Origin: Mytilus trossulus
Taxonomy: Eukaryota; Mollusca; Bivalvia; Mytilida; Mytilidae
DNA length: 64,000 bases
Reading direction: 5' to 3'
Assembly (NCBI RefSeq): GCF_036588685.1
Contig: NC_086384.1
Location: forward strand, 16,196,195 to 16,260,194
The notes under the pieces are model-generated. The model was not told where the DNA came from. It did no database searches and saw nothing but the letters and a program-made list of their open reading frames with translations. Below are positions 12,422 through 22,074 of this stretch, in pieces (positions within the stretch are counted from its first letter, which is position 1; the number at the start of each line of letters is the position of its first letter). A program made the translations under genes and the position numbers.

Positions 12422-12735
12422 TATGCCCCATTTATGGGCATTATGTTTTCTGGTCGATGCGTCCGTCCATTCGTCCCGCTCTAGATTAAAGGTTTTGGTT
12501 GATGGAGTCAAAACAACTGAACATAGAAATGATAGTGTGAAGTTCAGGTTAAAGTTTTTGGTTAAAGTTTTTGGTCAAGGTAGATTTTGGTGAAGTTGAA
12601 GTTAGATAAACTTGAAACTTAGTAAACAGGTTGCCTATGATATGATCTTTTTATTTGTAATGCCATATTAGAGATTTTATCCCATTTTCATGGTCCACTG
12701 AACATAGGAAATGATAGTACGGATGGGGCATTAGT
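12422..12735 (+). repeat. MITE-like repeat with short inverted ends (family R7)
   Basis: It starts TGCCCCATTTATGGGCA and ends GGATGGGGCA, so the outer 8-9 bases are inverted copies. Between them are GTCGATGCGTCCGTCC, repeats of GTTAAAGTTTTTGGTCAAGG, AACTTGAAACTTAGTAAAC, ATGATATGATCTTT and CATGGTCCACTGAACATAG. I recognise this order as a frequent bivalve non-autonomous element. No coding sequence. Confidence 0.6.
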
Positions 12736-12944
12736 GTACATTGGAACATTCTTGTTTTTCTTGGAACAAAACGACTATGAGATCTCAAAAGATACAAAAG
12801 AACATAACAGGTCATTACTAAGTCAAAGATATAAAAAGATAATGTCAACTCTCCATCTAAGTCACAATTTGTAAATCTTAACCATTATAGGTATCTAACA
12901 AGGAGTCTTGGCACACATCGAACAGCAAGCTTTAATTAATGTCA

Positions 12945-13230
12945 TTAGTAGTATACCTCTGTTCGAAATTCATAAATCGATGGAAAAAAATAAGTCCGGT
13001 TTACAAACTGAAACTGAGGGAAACACATCAAGTATAAGAGGAGAACAACGACACAACCACTAAACACGCACAGGAGCCACTTATAATATAACAATGGTCA
13101 TTTTCCTGACTTAGTACAGGACATTTTAAGAAAAAATGGTTGGCAGAACTTTGTTTTGTGGCTAGCCAATCCTCCGGTTTTTATGGCAATGTTAAATATA
13201 ACATAAAATGACAGGACTACAATACAAATA
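12945..13230 (-). repeat. Dispersed repeat family R2, minus-strand copy
   Basis: The outer end at about 12948 reads AGTAGTATACCTCTGTTCG, the reverse complement of the R2 terminus. It is followed by the CGATAGA-like block and, further in, CACACAGGAGCC-like sequence and a block complementary to the GCGGGAGG region near 13170. Confidence 0.5.
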
Positions 13231-13499
13231 AATGACAAATTATACAAGAGGCCCTCCAAAAAAATTAGGATAAAATTATTCAAAACAGGAAACTCAACGC
13301 GTCTAATCTATTAAACATGTGAAAGGCATACATGATTGGGATTACTCCAGAGTTTTGAAAGATGAACCATTTTATAAGAAAGAATATGGGAAACAAATTT
13401 GATCCAATGAAATATTATGTTGGAGACATTTTCACTTCCATTTTATGCCAACGGTTATAAAAAAAATTCCGATGAAAATCAATTTGGATTTAGGAGTAA

Positions 13500-13970
13500 A
13501 TATTTCTATGTTCTCAATTTCTAAATTTTCACTTCATAAATATTTCGATATGAGCGTCACTGATGAGTCTTATGTAAACGAAACGCGCGTCTGAAGTACT
13601 TAATCATAATCCTGGTACCTTTCATAACTATTTACACCACTGGGTCAATGCAACTGCTGGTGGACGTTTCGTCCCCGAGGGTATCACCATCCCGGTAGTC
13701 AACACTTCGGCGTTGACATGAATATCAATAATGAGGTAATTTTTATAAACTTCCTGAAAATTTTTCGAAAATCCCACATGTCCCAGGCATAAATTACCTT
13801 AGACGTATTTGACACAACTTTTTGGAATTTTGGATTTTTAATGCTCATCAACTTTGTTCTTGTTTGGCTTTATATATATCTTTCGATATGATCTTATGAG
13901 CCTTCATATGGACGAAACGCGCGTCTAGCGTACTAAATTATAATCCTGGTACCTTTGATAACTATTCTTA
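13500..13970 (+). repeat. Dispersed repeat family R1, plus-strand copies in duplication unit 1
   Basis: The consensus-like motifs are GATATGAGCGTCACTGATGA, GACGAAACGCGCGTC, ATAATCCTGGTACCTTTGAT, GGTGGACGTTTCGTCCCCG, GTATCACCATCCCGGTAG and AACACTTCGGCGTTGACATG. One monomer of about 350-400 bp plus a second terminus are present. R1 is the most frequent family in the window, with other copies at 17455-18230, 18440-18512, 56750-57150, 7415-7800 and 11380-11650. Confidence 0.7.
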
Positions 13971-14057
13971 CATCTTTATAAAAAAAAACATCAACGAAAC
14001 TTAGTTGGTGAGAACACTTTCAACATGTACTAGAAAAAAATAAGAGATATGTATGTT

Positions 14058-14160
14058 AAACATGTTGCAACTCTATATGCAGACAATACTGTGCTAATCG
14101 CTGGATTGCTAAATATAATCCACCTTTATGGTGAACTTGTGCAATATCCTAACAATTTAG
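14058..14160 (+). pseudogene. Scrap of a non-LTR reverse transcriptase (YADN variant)
   Basis: In one frame the plus strand reads V-A-T-L-Y-A-D-N-T-V-L-I-A-G, the catalytic motif-C region of a non-LTR retrotransposon RT but with Asn replacing the second catalytic Asp. The paralogous segment in duplication copy 2 (about 18322-18420) still has YADD. Only about 30 codons are recognisable and there is no intact element around them. Confidence 0.4.
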
Positions 14161-14789
14161 ATATTACATTTTATGATTATTACTTTGAATGAAATAAGAA
14201 TTTTGTTAACCGACTCAATCAGCAGCTACCATTTGTAAACTTAAGAATAGGATTTCAAATAAAACTGATTTAAATTTTAGTTGGTTAAATCATGTTAAAT
14301 GTTATTTTTTTTATGAATTTCAAACGGGATCATTTTTGGTGCTGTTATCTCAAGCATGTAATTTGTTACATTTTGTTTAAAAAAAAGAACGATGATTTAA
14401 TCACTTCAAGATCAGTTTAAATAAAAATTGTTTTCAAACTTGTATGCATGTTCAAAGACATTAAATTATTATAACTATTTTGATATATAATTGTAAACGG
14501 TGTAAATATTTTGATCTGTGTATTTATGTCTGTATGCGTTGATGTCATGTAGTATCGGTATACCATTACAATTGCAAAGGTTTGACATAATGAAGATATA
14601 TATATGTCGTGTACATTTTGGGATTTTGTACAGGTTATTACATGTACAAACATAGTGTACATGTTATAACTTGTATAGTACAAAAATACAAGTTATAACA
14701 TGTACAAAATATTGCTTAAAAATGGTTTTAACTTGTACAAAATTAAGATAAATGTAATTAGAGTAATAAAATTAACGGTACCAATTTTC

Positions 14790-14880
14790 TTGCACCAGAT
14801 GCGCATTTCGACAAAACATGTCTCTTCAGTGATGTTCGTGGCCAAAATAGTTGAAATCCAAAGCTTATTTAAAAGATGAA
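14790..14880 (+). repeat. Short dispersed repeat (CACCAGATGCGCATTTCG type)
   Basis: It contains TTGCACCAGATGCGCATTTC, then TGTCTCTTCAGTGATG and AAAAGATGAAGAG, an order I know as a short bivalve repeat distantly reminiscent of R1. It lies inside the 14605-17069 element. Confidence 0.4.
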
Positions 14881-15687
14881 GAGTAAAATAGACATCTAAA
14901 TTTATTAATGATTATGAACAACAATTAATAGTCCATAGCATGTTTTTTTCTTTACAGGAAAATGATCACAAAGTTTCAGAAATGCATGCTTCATGACTTA
15001 TGTTGGTATTATGTGTTTTCATGTTATTTTATGTTTTATGCAGTCCACCATGGCTTACATCAGTGTGACACAATTTACTTAAAGCATATATTTCTTTTCT
15101 CTTTTATTTACCAAAAGCATACATTATCTTTGAAATTCCTAAATGACAATACACTTGATACTGGTAACTAAATTCATCTGAAATTGTTTAGAACAATTCT
15201 TTAACATTTTTGTAATACTCCTCCACCTCGTTCTAAAACATGCAAAACTAGAGTAATGTCTCATATGATTGCTCTGTAAAAGCAAGAGAGAGCTGAAATT
15301 GTTTTCATTGGACCACGCTTCATTATAAATATCTTTGAATCTACATTTGAACATTTTTTATCTTCAGCATGACTTGTGTAAATTTGTACCTCAAATTATT
15401 ATTTTTTTGATAAATTGTAAGCTATCATTGCATGAGGTGAATGTCGTTTTGATGTTTTATATATATTTCCTCTACTTTGAAAGCAGACATTGGTGGCCAT
15501 CGGCTGGTGTCAGCTCTATAGTTATGTTGTTGTCCTCTTACGTCTTTTAGTGTCAGCTAGAATGAAAGTATTTTAGGATTGCCTTCAAAGTGGACACTCA
15601 CCATTATATTATAATTCATCAGATTAGAATACCGAATGATGTTTGTTGAATGAATTGATTAAAAGAAACAACAAATAATCAAAACTA

Positions 15688-16780
15688 TGCATCTGTTTCA
15701 AAAAAGCTGTCTTAGGACTAACACATGTCTTAGGATGGTCTTATGACTTATCTTAATCCTAAGTGTCACAAAGTATTTCTAAATTAGAACATCTCTTAAA
15801 GAGGAGGATAGGGAGGGTCTCCTGAATCCGAAATCCTGGGCCTAAAAGCATGAAATCCAGAGGTCCCGAACTGAAAGAAATATTCATCCTGACATCCAAA
15901 ATTTAAAAAAAAATTTCCCCGGATCCTGATAGGATCAATCCCGACATCTAGAGCTTCAAAAACCTGATCCCGACGTCCCAAAAAGATCCTGCCCCTCTTA
16001 AATATGGCCACAAAGTCAGGAATACAAAAGAGGTGTTTAATGAGGGTCTTAGAATAGTAACAAATGTATTCTCATTTATTATCTTATCAAGCTACAATCA
16101 TCCGAAGACAGCTTTGAGACGAGGTATAAGATATGTCCATAGATATTTCTATAACCAGATACTAATTTCACAAAATACACAACCTTTACGATGCAAAATT
16201 AAAAACACTGTTTCAGGGCTTGAAGCTTGATTTTTTCAAAGGTAGAAAAAATATTCAAATAATTTTATAAACTGGTGTTTTATAGTTTATAAAATAATTC
16301 TATAATATACTCTAGTGAAACACTATAAACAATATGACAGTTTATAGAAATGGAAAAAATCAGAAGGTTCAAAATCAACGGTATTTTGGAATAGCAGCTC
16401 TTCATATAAGTAGTCAAATTTTTTGTTTCAAAATCGTTTATAGCATATGCTTATAACTTGTAGCATTGTATTGAATTAACATACAGTAAGAATGTTTCTC
16501 CTTTCAGTCTTTGAGGTTGAAATATTGATATTTTTAGGTCTGACCTTTGACCACAATTTCACAAAATTGTGACCACTCTGGATTTTTCCGACCCAACTTT
16601 TCTTATTGTACACGTTTTCCTCTTTCTATCGATATATAATTTAGGTGTGTGTTCCTCCGGACCAGTAAAGTTTTAAAACATGAACTCTGGCTGCAGTATT
16701 ATAAGAGGATCATTGGACATGTCTTAAGATATATTATATGACAGGTTTTAGGAATGTTTCGTAATACAGACCCCTGGACA
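15688..16780 (+). repeat. Degenerate copy of the 36920-37734 element family (R8), with insertions
   Basis: It starts near 15690 with AAGCTGTCTTAGGACTAAC and GTCTTAGGATGGTCTTATG. A middle block at 16095-16150 reads AGACAGCTTTGAGACGAGG, and the end near 16698-16776 reads ATAAGAGGATCATTGGACAT and CGTAATACAGACCCCTGG. These match the cleaner copy at 36920-37734 in order. The family is split here by a foreign block at 15798-16010 (repeat R9) and by about 500 bp between 16160 and 16690. Confidence 0.6.
15798..16010 (-). repeat. Dispersed repeat R9 (GGGAT-rich)
   Basis: The minus strand is rich in CGGGAT-type words (TCGGGATCAGG, GTCGGGATTG, GATGTCAGGATG). A related block at about 47800-47940 on the plus strand has GGGATTTTGG, CGGGATGTCGGGATTTC and GGATCAGGACC. 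The spurious 71-codon frame here is repeat-derived. Confidence 0.45.
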
Positions 16781-17454
16781 TTAACTTTACCAAAAAAAAG
16801 ACAAAACACACTTACATGAATGAATAATAAAAAATTGATGAAAAATTATTTAGGTTAATAACATACTTTGCAATAATAGAAGCATATCTTTATTTTTCAA
16901 ATTTGTACAAGTTAAAACCATTTTTAAGCAATATTTTGTACAGGTTATAACATGTACGAGGTACTTTTGTACATGTTATAACTTGTATTTTTGCATTATA
17001 CAAGTTATAACATGTACAATATTTTTGTACACGTTATAACCTGTACAAAATCGCAACTTGTACACGACATATATATAAATAATGATACTTTAACTTCAAT
17101 TATTAATTAGGTATTTAATGAGATATTGGATTAATATGATATAAATCCATTGCCGCGATACTTTAGTAGCTATTGGAAATCGTCTTAATTATTAGAAGTG
17201 TGTGTAGGACAAGCAGGTGTTTCTAATGATCTCAAACTACGTTTCCATGTGTACTTACCAACTATTAATGCATTGCTTGTTTACGTAAGTAATAAGTTAG
17301 GTTTTAAATGTGTTTTAATGTTATAATTAAATTATAAAAAAAAATGATGTTGTAAAAGATAATAATGAAAAGGTTGGTCCGGTAATCAAATGATCACTCA
17401 GAAATGGCAAAAAAGGTAATCAAAAGCCACGTTCATAAAATTATTTCCGATGAA

Positions 17455-18230
17455 AATCTATTTGGATTTAAGGGTGGATATGTCTACGTTCTCACTTTTC
17501 TAAATTTTCACTTCATAAATATTTCGATATGAGCGTCACTGATGAATTAGTCTCATGTAGACAAAACGCGCGTCTGACGTACTAAATCATAATCCTGGTA
17601 CCTTTCCATTATATGGTCATTTTTATAAATTTTCTGTTTACAAAACTTTGAATTTTTCGAAAAACTAAGGATTTATTTACCCCAGGAGTAGATTACCTTA
17701 GCCATATTTGGCACAACTTTTAGGAACTTTTGATCCTCAATGCTCTTTAACTTTGTATTTATTTGGCTTTTAACTATTTTGATATGATCGTCACTGAAGA
17801 GTCTTATGGAGACGAAACTCGCGTCTGGCGTATAAAATTATAATCTTGGTACTTTTGATAACTACATGTATCATAACTATTTACACCACTTGGTCAATGC
17901 CACTGCTGGTGTACGTTTCATCCCCGAGGGAATCACCATCCCAGTAGTTAACACTTCGGCGTTGACATGAATATCAATAACGAGGTAATTTTTATAAATT
18001 TCCTGTTTATAAAACTTTCAATTTTTCGAAAAACTAAGGATTTTCTTATCCCAGGCAAATATTACCTGAGACGTATTTGGCACAACTTTTTGGATTTTTG
18101 GATTTTAAATGCTCTTCAACTTTGTTTTTGTTTGGCTTTATTAATATTTCGATATGATCTGTTGAGTCTTATATAGAGGAAACGCGCGTCTGGCGTACTA
18201 AATTATAATCCTTGTACCTTTGATAACTAT
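17455..18230 (+). repeat. R1 repeat array in duplication unit 2
   Basis: Two tandem R1 monomers and a partial third occur here. The GACGAAACGCGCGTC-like motif recurs at about 17556, 17812 and 18178, and the CCTGGTACC-like motif after each. Duplication copy 1 has one fewer, so a monomer was gained here or lost there. Confidence 0.65.
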
Positions 18231-18321
18231 TCTTACAAATTTATAAGAAAAAAACCATCAACGAAATTTAGTTTGTGAGAACACTATTAATATGTACTAG
18301 TAAAAATAACAGATATGTATG

Positions 18322-18420
18322 TTAAACATGTTGCAACTATATATGCAGACGATACTGTGCTAATCGCGGGATTGCTTAATAAATTTCACCTTAATGGTGA
18401 ACTTGTGCAATATCCTAACA
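18322..18420 (+). pseudogene. Scrap of a non-LTR reverse transcriptase (YADD retained)
   Basis: One frame reads V-A-T-I-Y-A-D-D-T-V-L-I-A-G-L, the motif C of non-LTR RTs with both catalytic Asp residues. It is a paralogue of the scrap at 14058-14160, which has YADN. A 75-bp R1 fragment (about 18440-18512) interrupts the segment soon after. It does not encode a working protein. Confidence 0.4.
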
Positions 18421-19194
18421 ATTTAGATATTACAGTTTATGATGATTCTTATGTAGACGAAACGCGCGTCTTGCGTACTAAGTTATAATCCTGGTACTTT
18501 TGATAACTATTATGATTATTACTTTGAATGAAATCAGTACTTTGTTAACCGACTCAATAAGCAGCTTCGATTTGTAAACTAAAGAATAGGTTTTCAAATA
18601 AAAATGATTTAAATTTTAGTTGGTTAAATCATGTTAAATGTTATTTTTTTGATGAATTTCAAACGGGATTAATTTTGGGGCTGTTATCTTAACCATGTAT
18701 TGTTACATTGTGTTTAAAAAAATACGATGATTTAATCACTTCAAGATCAGTTTCAACAAAAATTGTTTTCAAAATTGTATGCATGATCAAAGACATTAAA
18801 TTATCATAACTATTTTGATATATAATTGTAAATGGTGTACATATGTTGATCTGTGTATTTATGTCTGTTTGCGTTGATGTCATGTAGTATCGGTATACCA
18901 TTACAATTGCAAAGGTTTGACATAATGAAGATATATATATATATATAATAGTGATACTTTTATTTCAAATATTAATTAGGTATTTAATGAGATATTTGAT
19001 TAATATGATATAAATCCATTGCTGCGATACTTTAGTAGCTATTGGAAATCGTTTTAATTATGAGAAAGGGTGTCTAGGATGAGCAGGTGTTTCTAATGAT
19101 CTCAAACTACGTTTTCTTTTGGACCGACTGAATATTAAAGCATTGCTTGTTTATGTGAGTATAAAGTTAGTTTATAAATGTGTTTTAATATTAA

Positions 19195-19973
19195 TTGCAA
19201 TACTCATAGAAGAAGACCCTATATCAATACTGAACTAATAACAATGAGATGAAGAACAACGACCAAGAGCTGTTGACGTATTTTTAAACTATGTTGAAGT
19301 CCTTCCTTTAATCACAAAGTGATTAAAATTAATCTAGAGTTGTCTCTCTTTATCTGTTGTTTTACAGTAATTCACAAATACCAAAATTAACATGATACAG
19401 ACTTTCTGTATACTATACTCATTTGTGTAGAGGTTCCATCCTCTGTTTTTCATATATAACTTTTACAACTATTACAAAAACAATCCATTGAATTAAACAT
19501 ACATTTTACTACACCAACTTGTATTTACATTTTCATGACTAGAATATACATTTTTTACTTTGTGGCATTACTTTGGCTACAGAGTATTCTATAATATTTT
19601 GTTGAGGCGCCAGGGTGACTACCGATTACCTAACACAATGGCTATCATCTGACCTATGTTGACATAGTGTCATAAAACCCCTGGTAGTTAAACACTGTTA
19701 CACCACCATCTACCATGGGGAGTGACCGGGGAAAACACTCGTATTACCAATGCTCCAGTTATAAGTGCCCCACCTGTTGGCAGGTGTAGGCCTCCCCTCT
19801 ATAAGATGAGGTGGAGGAGGTCCCAGCGTTACCCATCTGTAGAACTTGTCAGGCCCAGAGCAAGGGCCGAGTGAAATAATCCCCCAATCACTACCAGTCT
19901 CCCTGGACCGCCACATGAGAGCCCCAGTCAGCTACCAAATCTGACTGGGGTTCTCACCTCCACAAAATTTTCA
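19195..19973 (-). other. 3' non-coding part of the Ngaro-like element
   Basis: This is non-coding sequence downstream of the hydrolase frame. It is more GC-rich than its surroundings and carries a strong hairpin (19917-19955) and a smaller one, CACCTGTTGGCAGGTG, at about 19770-19785. The terminal repeats of the element should lie here, but I could not match them to the 5' end by eye. Confidence 0.45.
19917..19955 (-). repeat. 15-bp-stem hairpin at the end of the SGNH coding frame
   Basis: GAGAGCCCCAGTCAG (19917-19931) and CTGACTGGGGTTCTC (19941-19955) pair at 14 of 15 positions around a 9-base loop. It starts about 20 bp past the stop codon of the hydrolase frame, in the presumed 3' region of the retrotransposon RNA. 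Confidence 0.7.
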
Positions 19974-20609
19974 TTATTGATTTATTGGAAAAGTTGAATT
20001 TGTTGTGCGTAGGAAAGACTCAACACCCCCTTGTATATTATTTAAGAAAACCTGATTTCCAGTTTGTGACAAATGAGTTCCATCTGTTCTGTATAAAGAC
20101 ACTTCACTTGCCCTAATGTTCTCATGTAATATAGCTTTTCCCCCGTTTTCTATTACAAAGTTTTTGACCACTAAATTCACTCTTTTTCTCTTCTGTTCGA
20201 TTATTGCTCCCGCATTCAAGGGAGCAAAATGCCAGTATCTGCGCTGTAGCATTGAAGACCATATTATAATAACTTTTTTAAATGAAGCCTTGTAACGTAG
20301 GATAGAACATTTTACATTTTCCATTAAACCCCTTCCTGTCAATTCTAAGTCTGTCAAATCATTAGCTCCACAGTGAATAATAATAAAATGAGGAGAAGGT
20401 AAACAATTTCTTTTTGCGTCCAGTAGGGAGTCCAAATCTTTAAACTGTAAACCAGGTTGCCCAATCCAGTATGTTGTTACACCTTTTGACCCCAGTCCCA
20501 GGTTGTTTCTACCATATTTCTTCGCCTCTACGTTGGCCCAATGAACAAGGGAACTTCCAACAATCCATAAAATCTTGGGACCTGTGAAAACCTGTAGCTT
20601 GTTAGCCTT
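19974..20609 (-). pseudogene. SGNH-hydrolase domain of the Ngaro-like element
   Basis: The frame is open from 20609 to the stop at 19974. The SGNH blocks are in order: W-I-V-G-S-S-L-V-H-W with the nucleophile-type Ser near 20552, H-C-G-A-N-D (Gly/Asn block, Asn near 20363), and D-G-T-H-L-S with the Asp and His of block V near 20084-20075. So the catalytic set is complete. No ATG begins the frame. It is in the same phase as the recombinase, separated only by two TAA codons (20618-20616 and 20612-20610), suggesting an original recombinase-hydrolase fusion or a readthrough. SGNH domains are known accessory parts of Ngaro elements; their role is not established. Confidence 0.72.
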
Positions 20610-20615
20610 TTAAAA

Positions 20616-21255
20616 TTAGAAAAATTGTAACCTTATATAGCGAGAATAAGCATGCGATTTCCATCTGCCTAATCTCATAATTACCTTCTCTGAGACCCCC
20701 TGTCTGGCCAGTTCCGTGGCTCCCCCAATTCTAAAACTATGTGACCTAAAATGACCTTTACTAATATGAAGAAACTGTAAAGCTTTTTCCAGTATACTAC
20801 TGAATTGGTATCTAGTTAAAGGCATACCAGTATAATGGATAAACAAATCTGAATTGATACAGGTAGGTCGTACCTTTAAATATTCGTTAATAAGTCGTAT
20901 CGGACAGTAGTTTTTTCCGTTCTCAGGTATCAACAAAGTAACAGACTTTCCCTTTTGGTCAGTTTTTGACCACCTTACTCTTAGCTCCAGGACTTTTCTC
21001 CTAACTAAAATATCTGAAATTGTTAAGTTGGAGCCATTTATAACAGACTTGGATTTTGAAGTAGTGATTTCCCCTACTCTTAGCAAACCAAAGAAGGCAA
21101 CAGAAAAAACTGCTGAAATTAAAGCAGCTTCATATTTATTCTTGCATACTTTATCTAAACAACCTATCATATCTGATAACAATTGCACTGTAATTGGTGC
21201 TCTAATGTCATTACGTTTTCCCCCTTGAATTCTATTTATTCCTTCTAATGCCTTT
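20616..21255 (-). pseudogene. Tyrosine recombinase, C-terminal catalytic half (Ngaro-like)
   Basis: This is the catalytic domain of a DIRS/Ngaro-type tyrosine recombinase. Box I is F-G-L-L-R-V-G-E with its Arg near 21080. The H-x-x-R motif is H-S-F-R-I-G-G near 20741-20730, then a Trp in G-R-W-K-S and the Tyr in S-R-Y-I-R near 20640, so the R-H-R-Y set is present. There is no start codon because the first half of the gene lies at 28406-28039, beyond the DNA transposon 21256-28038. The frame is in register with that half if the transposon and one copy of its 3-bp target duplication are removed. It ends with TAA at 20618-20616. Confidence 0.85.
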
Positions 21256-21420
21256 TAGTGGAGTGACAAATCAGGAAAAGTCGCTTAGTTAAGGAGTTTA
21301 ATGCACCGAAATACCTCACGGCTGAAAATGCACATGAAGATAGAGTTAACATTATACTCTCATTTTAGCCCTGTCGTAGAGTTTTCCCGCGGTGCAGTTT
21401 TTTGTAAAATTGCGATAAAG
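21256..21420 (+). repeat. Left terminal inverted repeat of the 6.8 kb transposon
   Basis: The outer 20 bp match the other end at 14 positions, followed by a loosely matched spacer, the perfect 27-bp core (21297-21323), then CTGTCGTAGA (21371-21380), GGTGCAG (21391) and AATTGCGAT near 21408, each with an inverted partner at the right end. Confidence 0.85.
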
Positions 21421-22074
21421 TGTGACTTTCCGATTTTTTTCTTTTTCATTTTCAAAAACGGGAACGTTTATAACTAATTCCCGAATGAAGATATCATCAC
21501 AAAATTTGTTATCAGATGAAAGAGTAATGTATCAGCTTTAATTTGATATCAAAATTTCTTATCATATGAACATATAAATTATGTGAATTGGATGATTTTC
21601 AAATGTTTATGTCATTTTTTTCAATGTTACCGTCTGACAAAGTATATAACATTTCTAATATATATCATCAGTGGTACGTTTTGACAAAAAACAATATAAT
21701 AATCAATATGCAAGAAGTTTAAATGCATACAATTTCGAAAAAGCATGCAAATTAAGTTTTTCGGGCCGTTTTATAATTCTTATCATTTAGCAGTTTTCCT
21801 ATTTGATTTTCACCTCATTAAGTCTTGTTGCTTTCCCTTTTCCTATTTTCCCCTCACTTATGATTTGCTGTTTTTCCTCAGAAAATAAAACTGTGTATTT
21901 TTTTTAATTTCATCTATAGTAAGACATATTTATATCATTGTCAATGTATAGTTTTTGACTGAGTATACAGATTTTATGTGTTAGTGTTTTTTAGTTGTTT
22001 TATTTCTTGTTGATTTTGTTGAATAAACTAATTTTAAACCACATTGGTACACCCCCGAAATAACCCGGAAAATA
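21421..22074 (+). other. 5' non-coding part of the 6.8 kb transposon
   Basis: This is AT-rich sequence between the left inverted repeat and the transposase ATG, with no ORF and no clear promoter motif. It presumably holds the promoter and leader. Confidence 0.45.

Larger units (their letters stand above)
14605..17069. mobile_element. 2.47 kb element with palindrome-rich inverted terminal repeats
   Basis: The left end begins TGTCGTGTACA and the right end finishes TGTACACGACA. The first roughly 140 bp and the last roughly 165 bp are inverted copies: both contain runs of the self-complementary-looking unit TACAAGTTATAACATGTAC and its reverse, then TTGCTTAAAAATGG and TTTTAACTTGTACAAA. The flanks are TA-rich. 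Duplication copy 2 has an uninterrupted ATATAT run at the equivalent place (about 18930-18950), so it shows the empty site. The interior has no long ORF and holds other repeats (14790-14880 and 15688-16780), so it looks like a non-autonomous DNA transposon. The superfamily is unclear because the TA-rich target hides the duplication length. Confidence 0.7.
13450..17335 (+). repeat. Tandem segmental duplication, copy 1 (interrupted by a TIR element)
   Basis: This unit starts with the block at about 13455 (TTCCGATGAAAATC), includes R1 monomers to about 13970, the CATCAACGAAAC block, an RT-like scrap, and the ATTGCAAAGG-TTTGACATAATG block. After the inserted element 14605-17069 it resumes with AATTAGGTATTTAATGAGATATT and ends near 17335. 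Copy 2 repeats the same order from about 17438. Removing the insertion leaves about 1.4 kb. The two copies differ by many substitutions and one extra R1 monomer, so the duplication is not very recent. Confidence 0.7.
17435..19195 (+). repeat. Tandem segmental duplication, copy 2 (interrupted by the Ngaro element)
   Basis: It repeats the order of copy 1: TTCCGATGAAAATC near 17441, R1 monomers (three partial or complete, one more than copy 1), CATCAACGAAAT, the YADD scrap, TTTGACATAATG, then AATTAGGTATTTAATGAG and AATGTGTTTTAATATTA near 19185. The tail that follows in copy 1 (AAAAAAAAATGATGTTGTA, near 17337) reappears at about 31160-31180, on the far side of the Ngaro insertion. Confidence 0.7.

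Noticed and set aside
15796-16011. 71-codon minus-strand ORF
   Set aside because: It coincides with repeat R9; the similar block near 47800-47940 gives a different frame.
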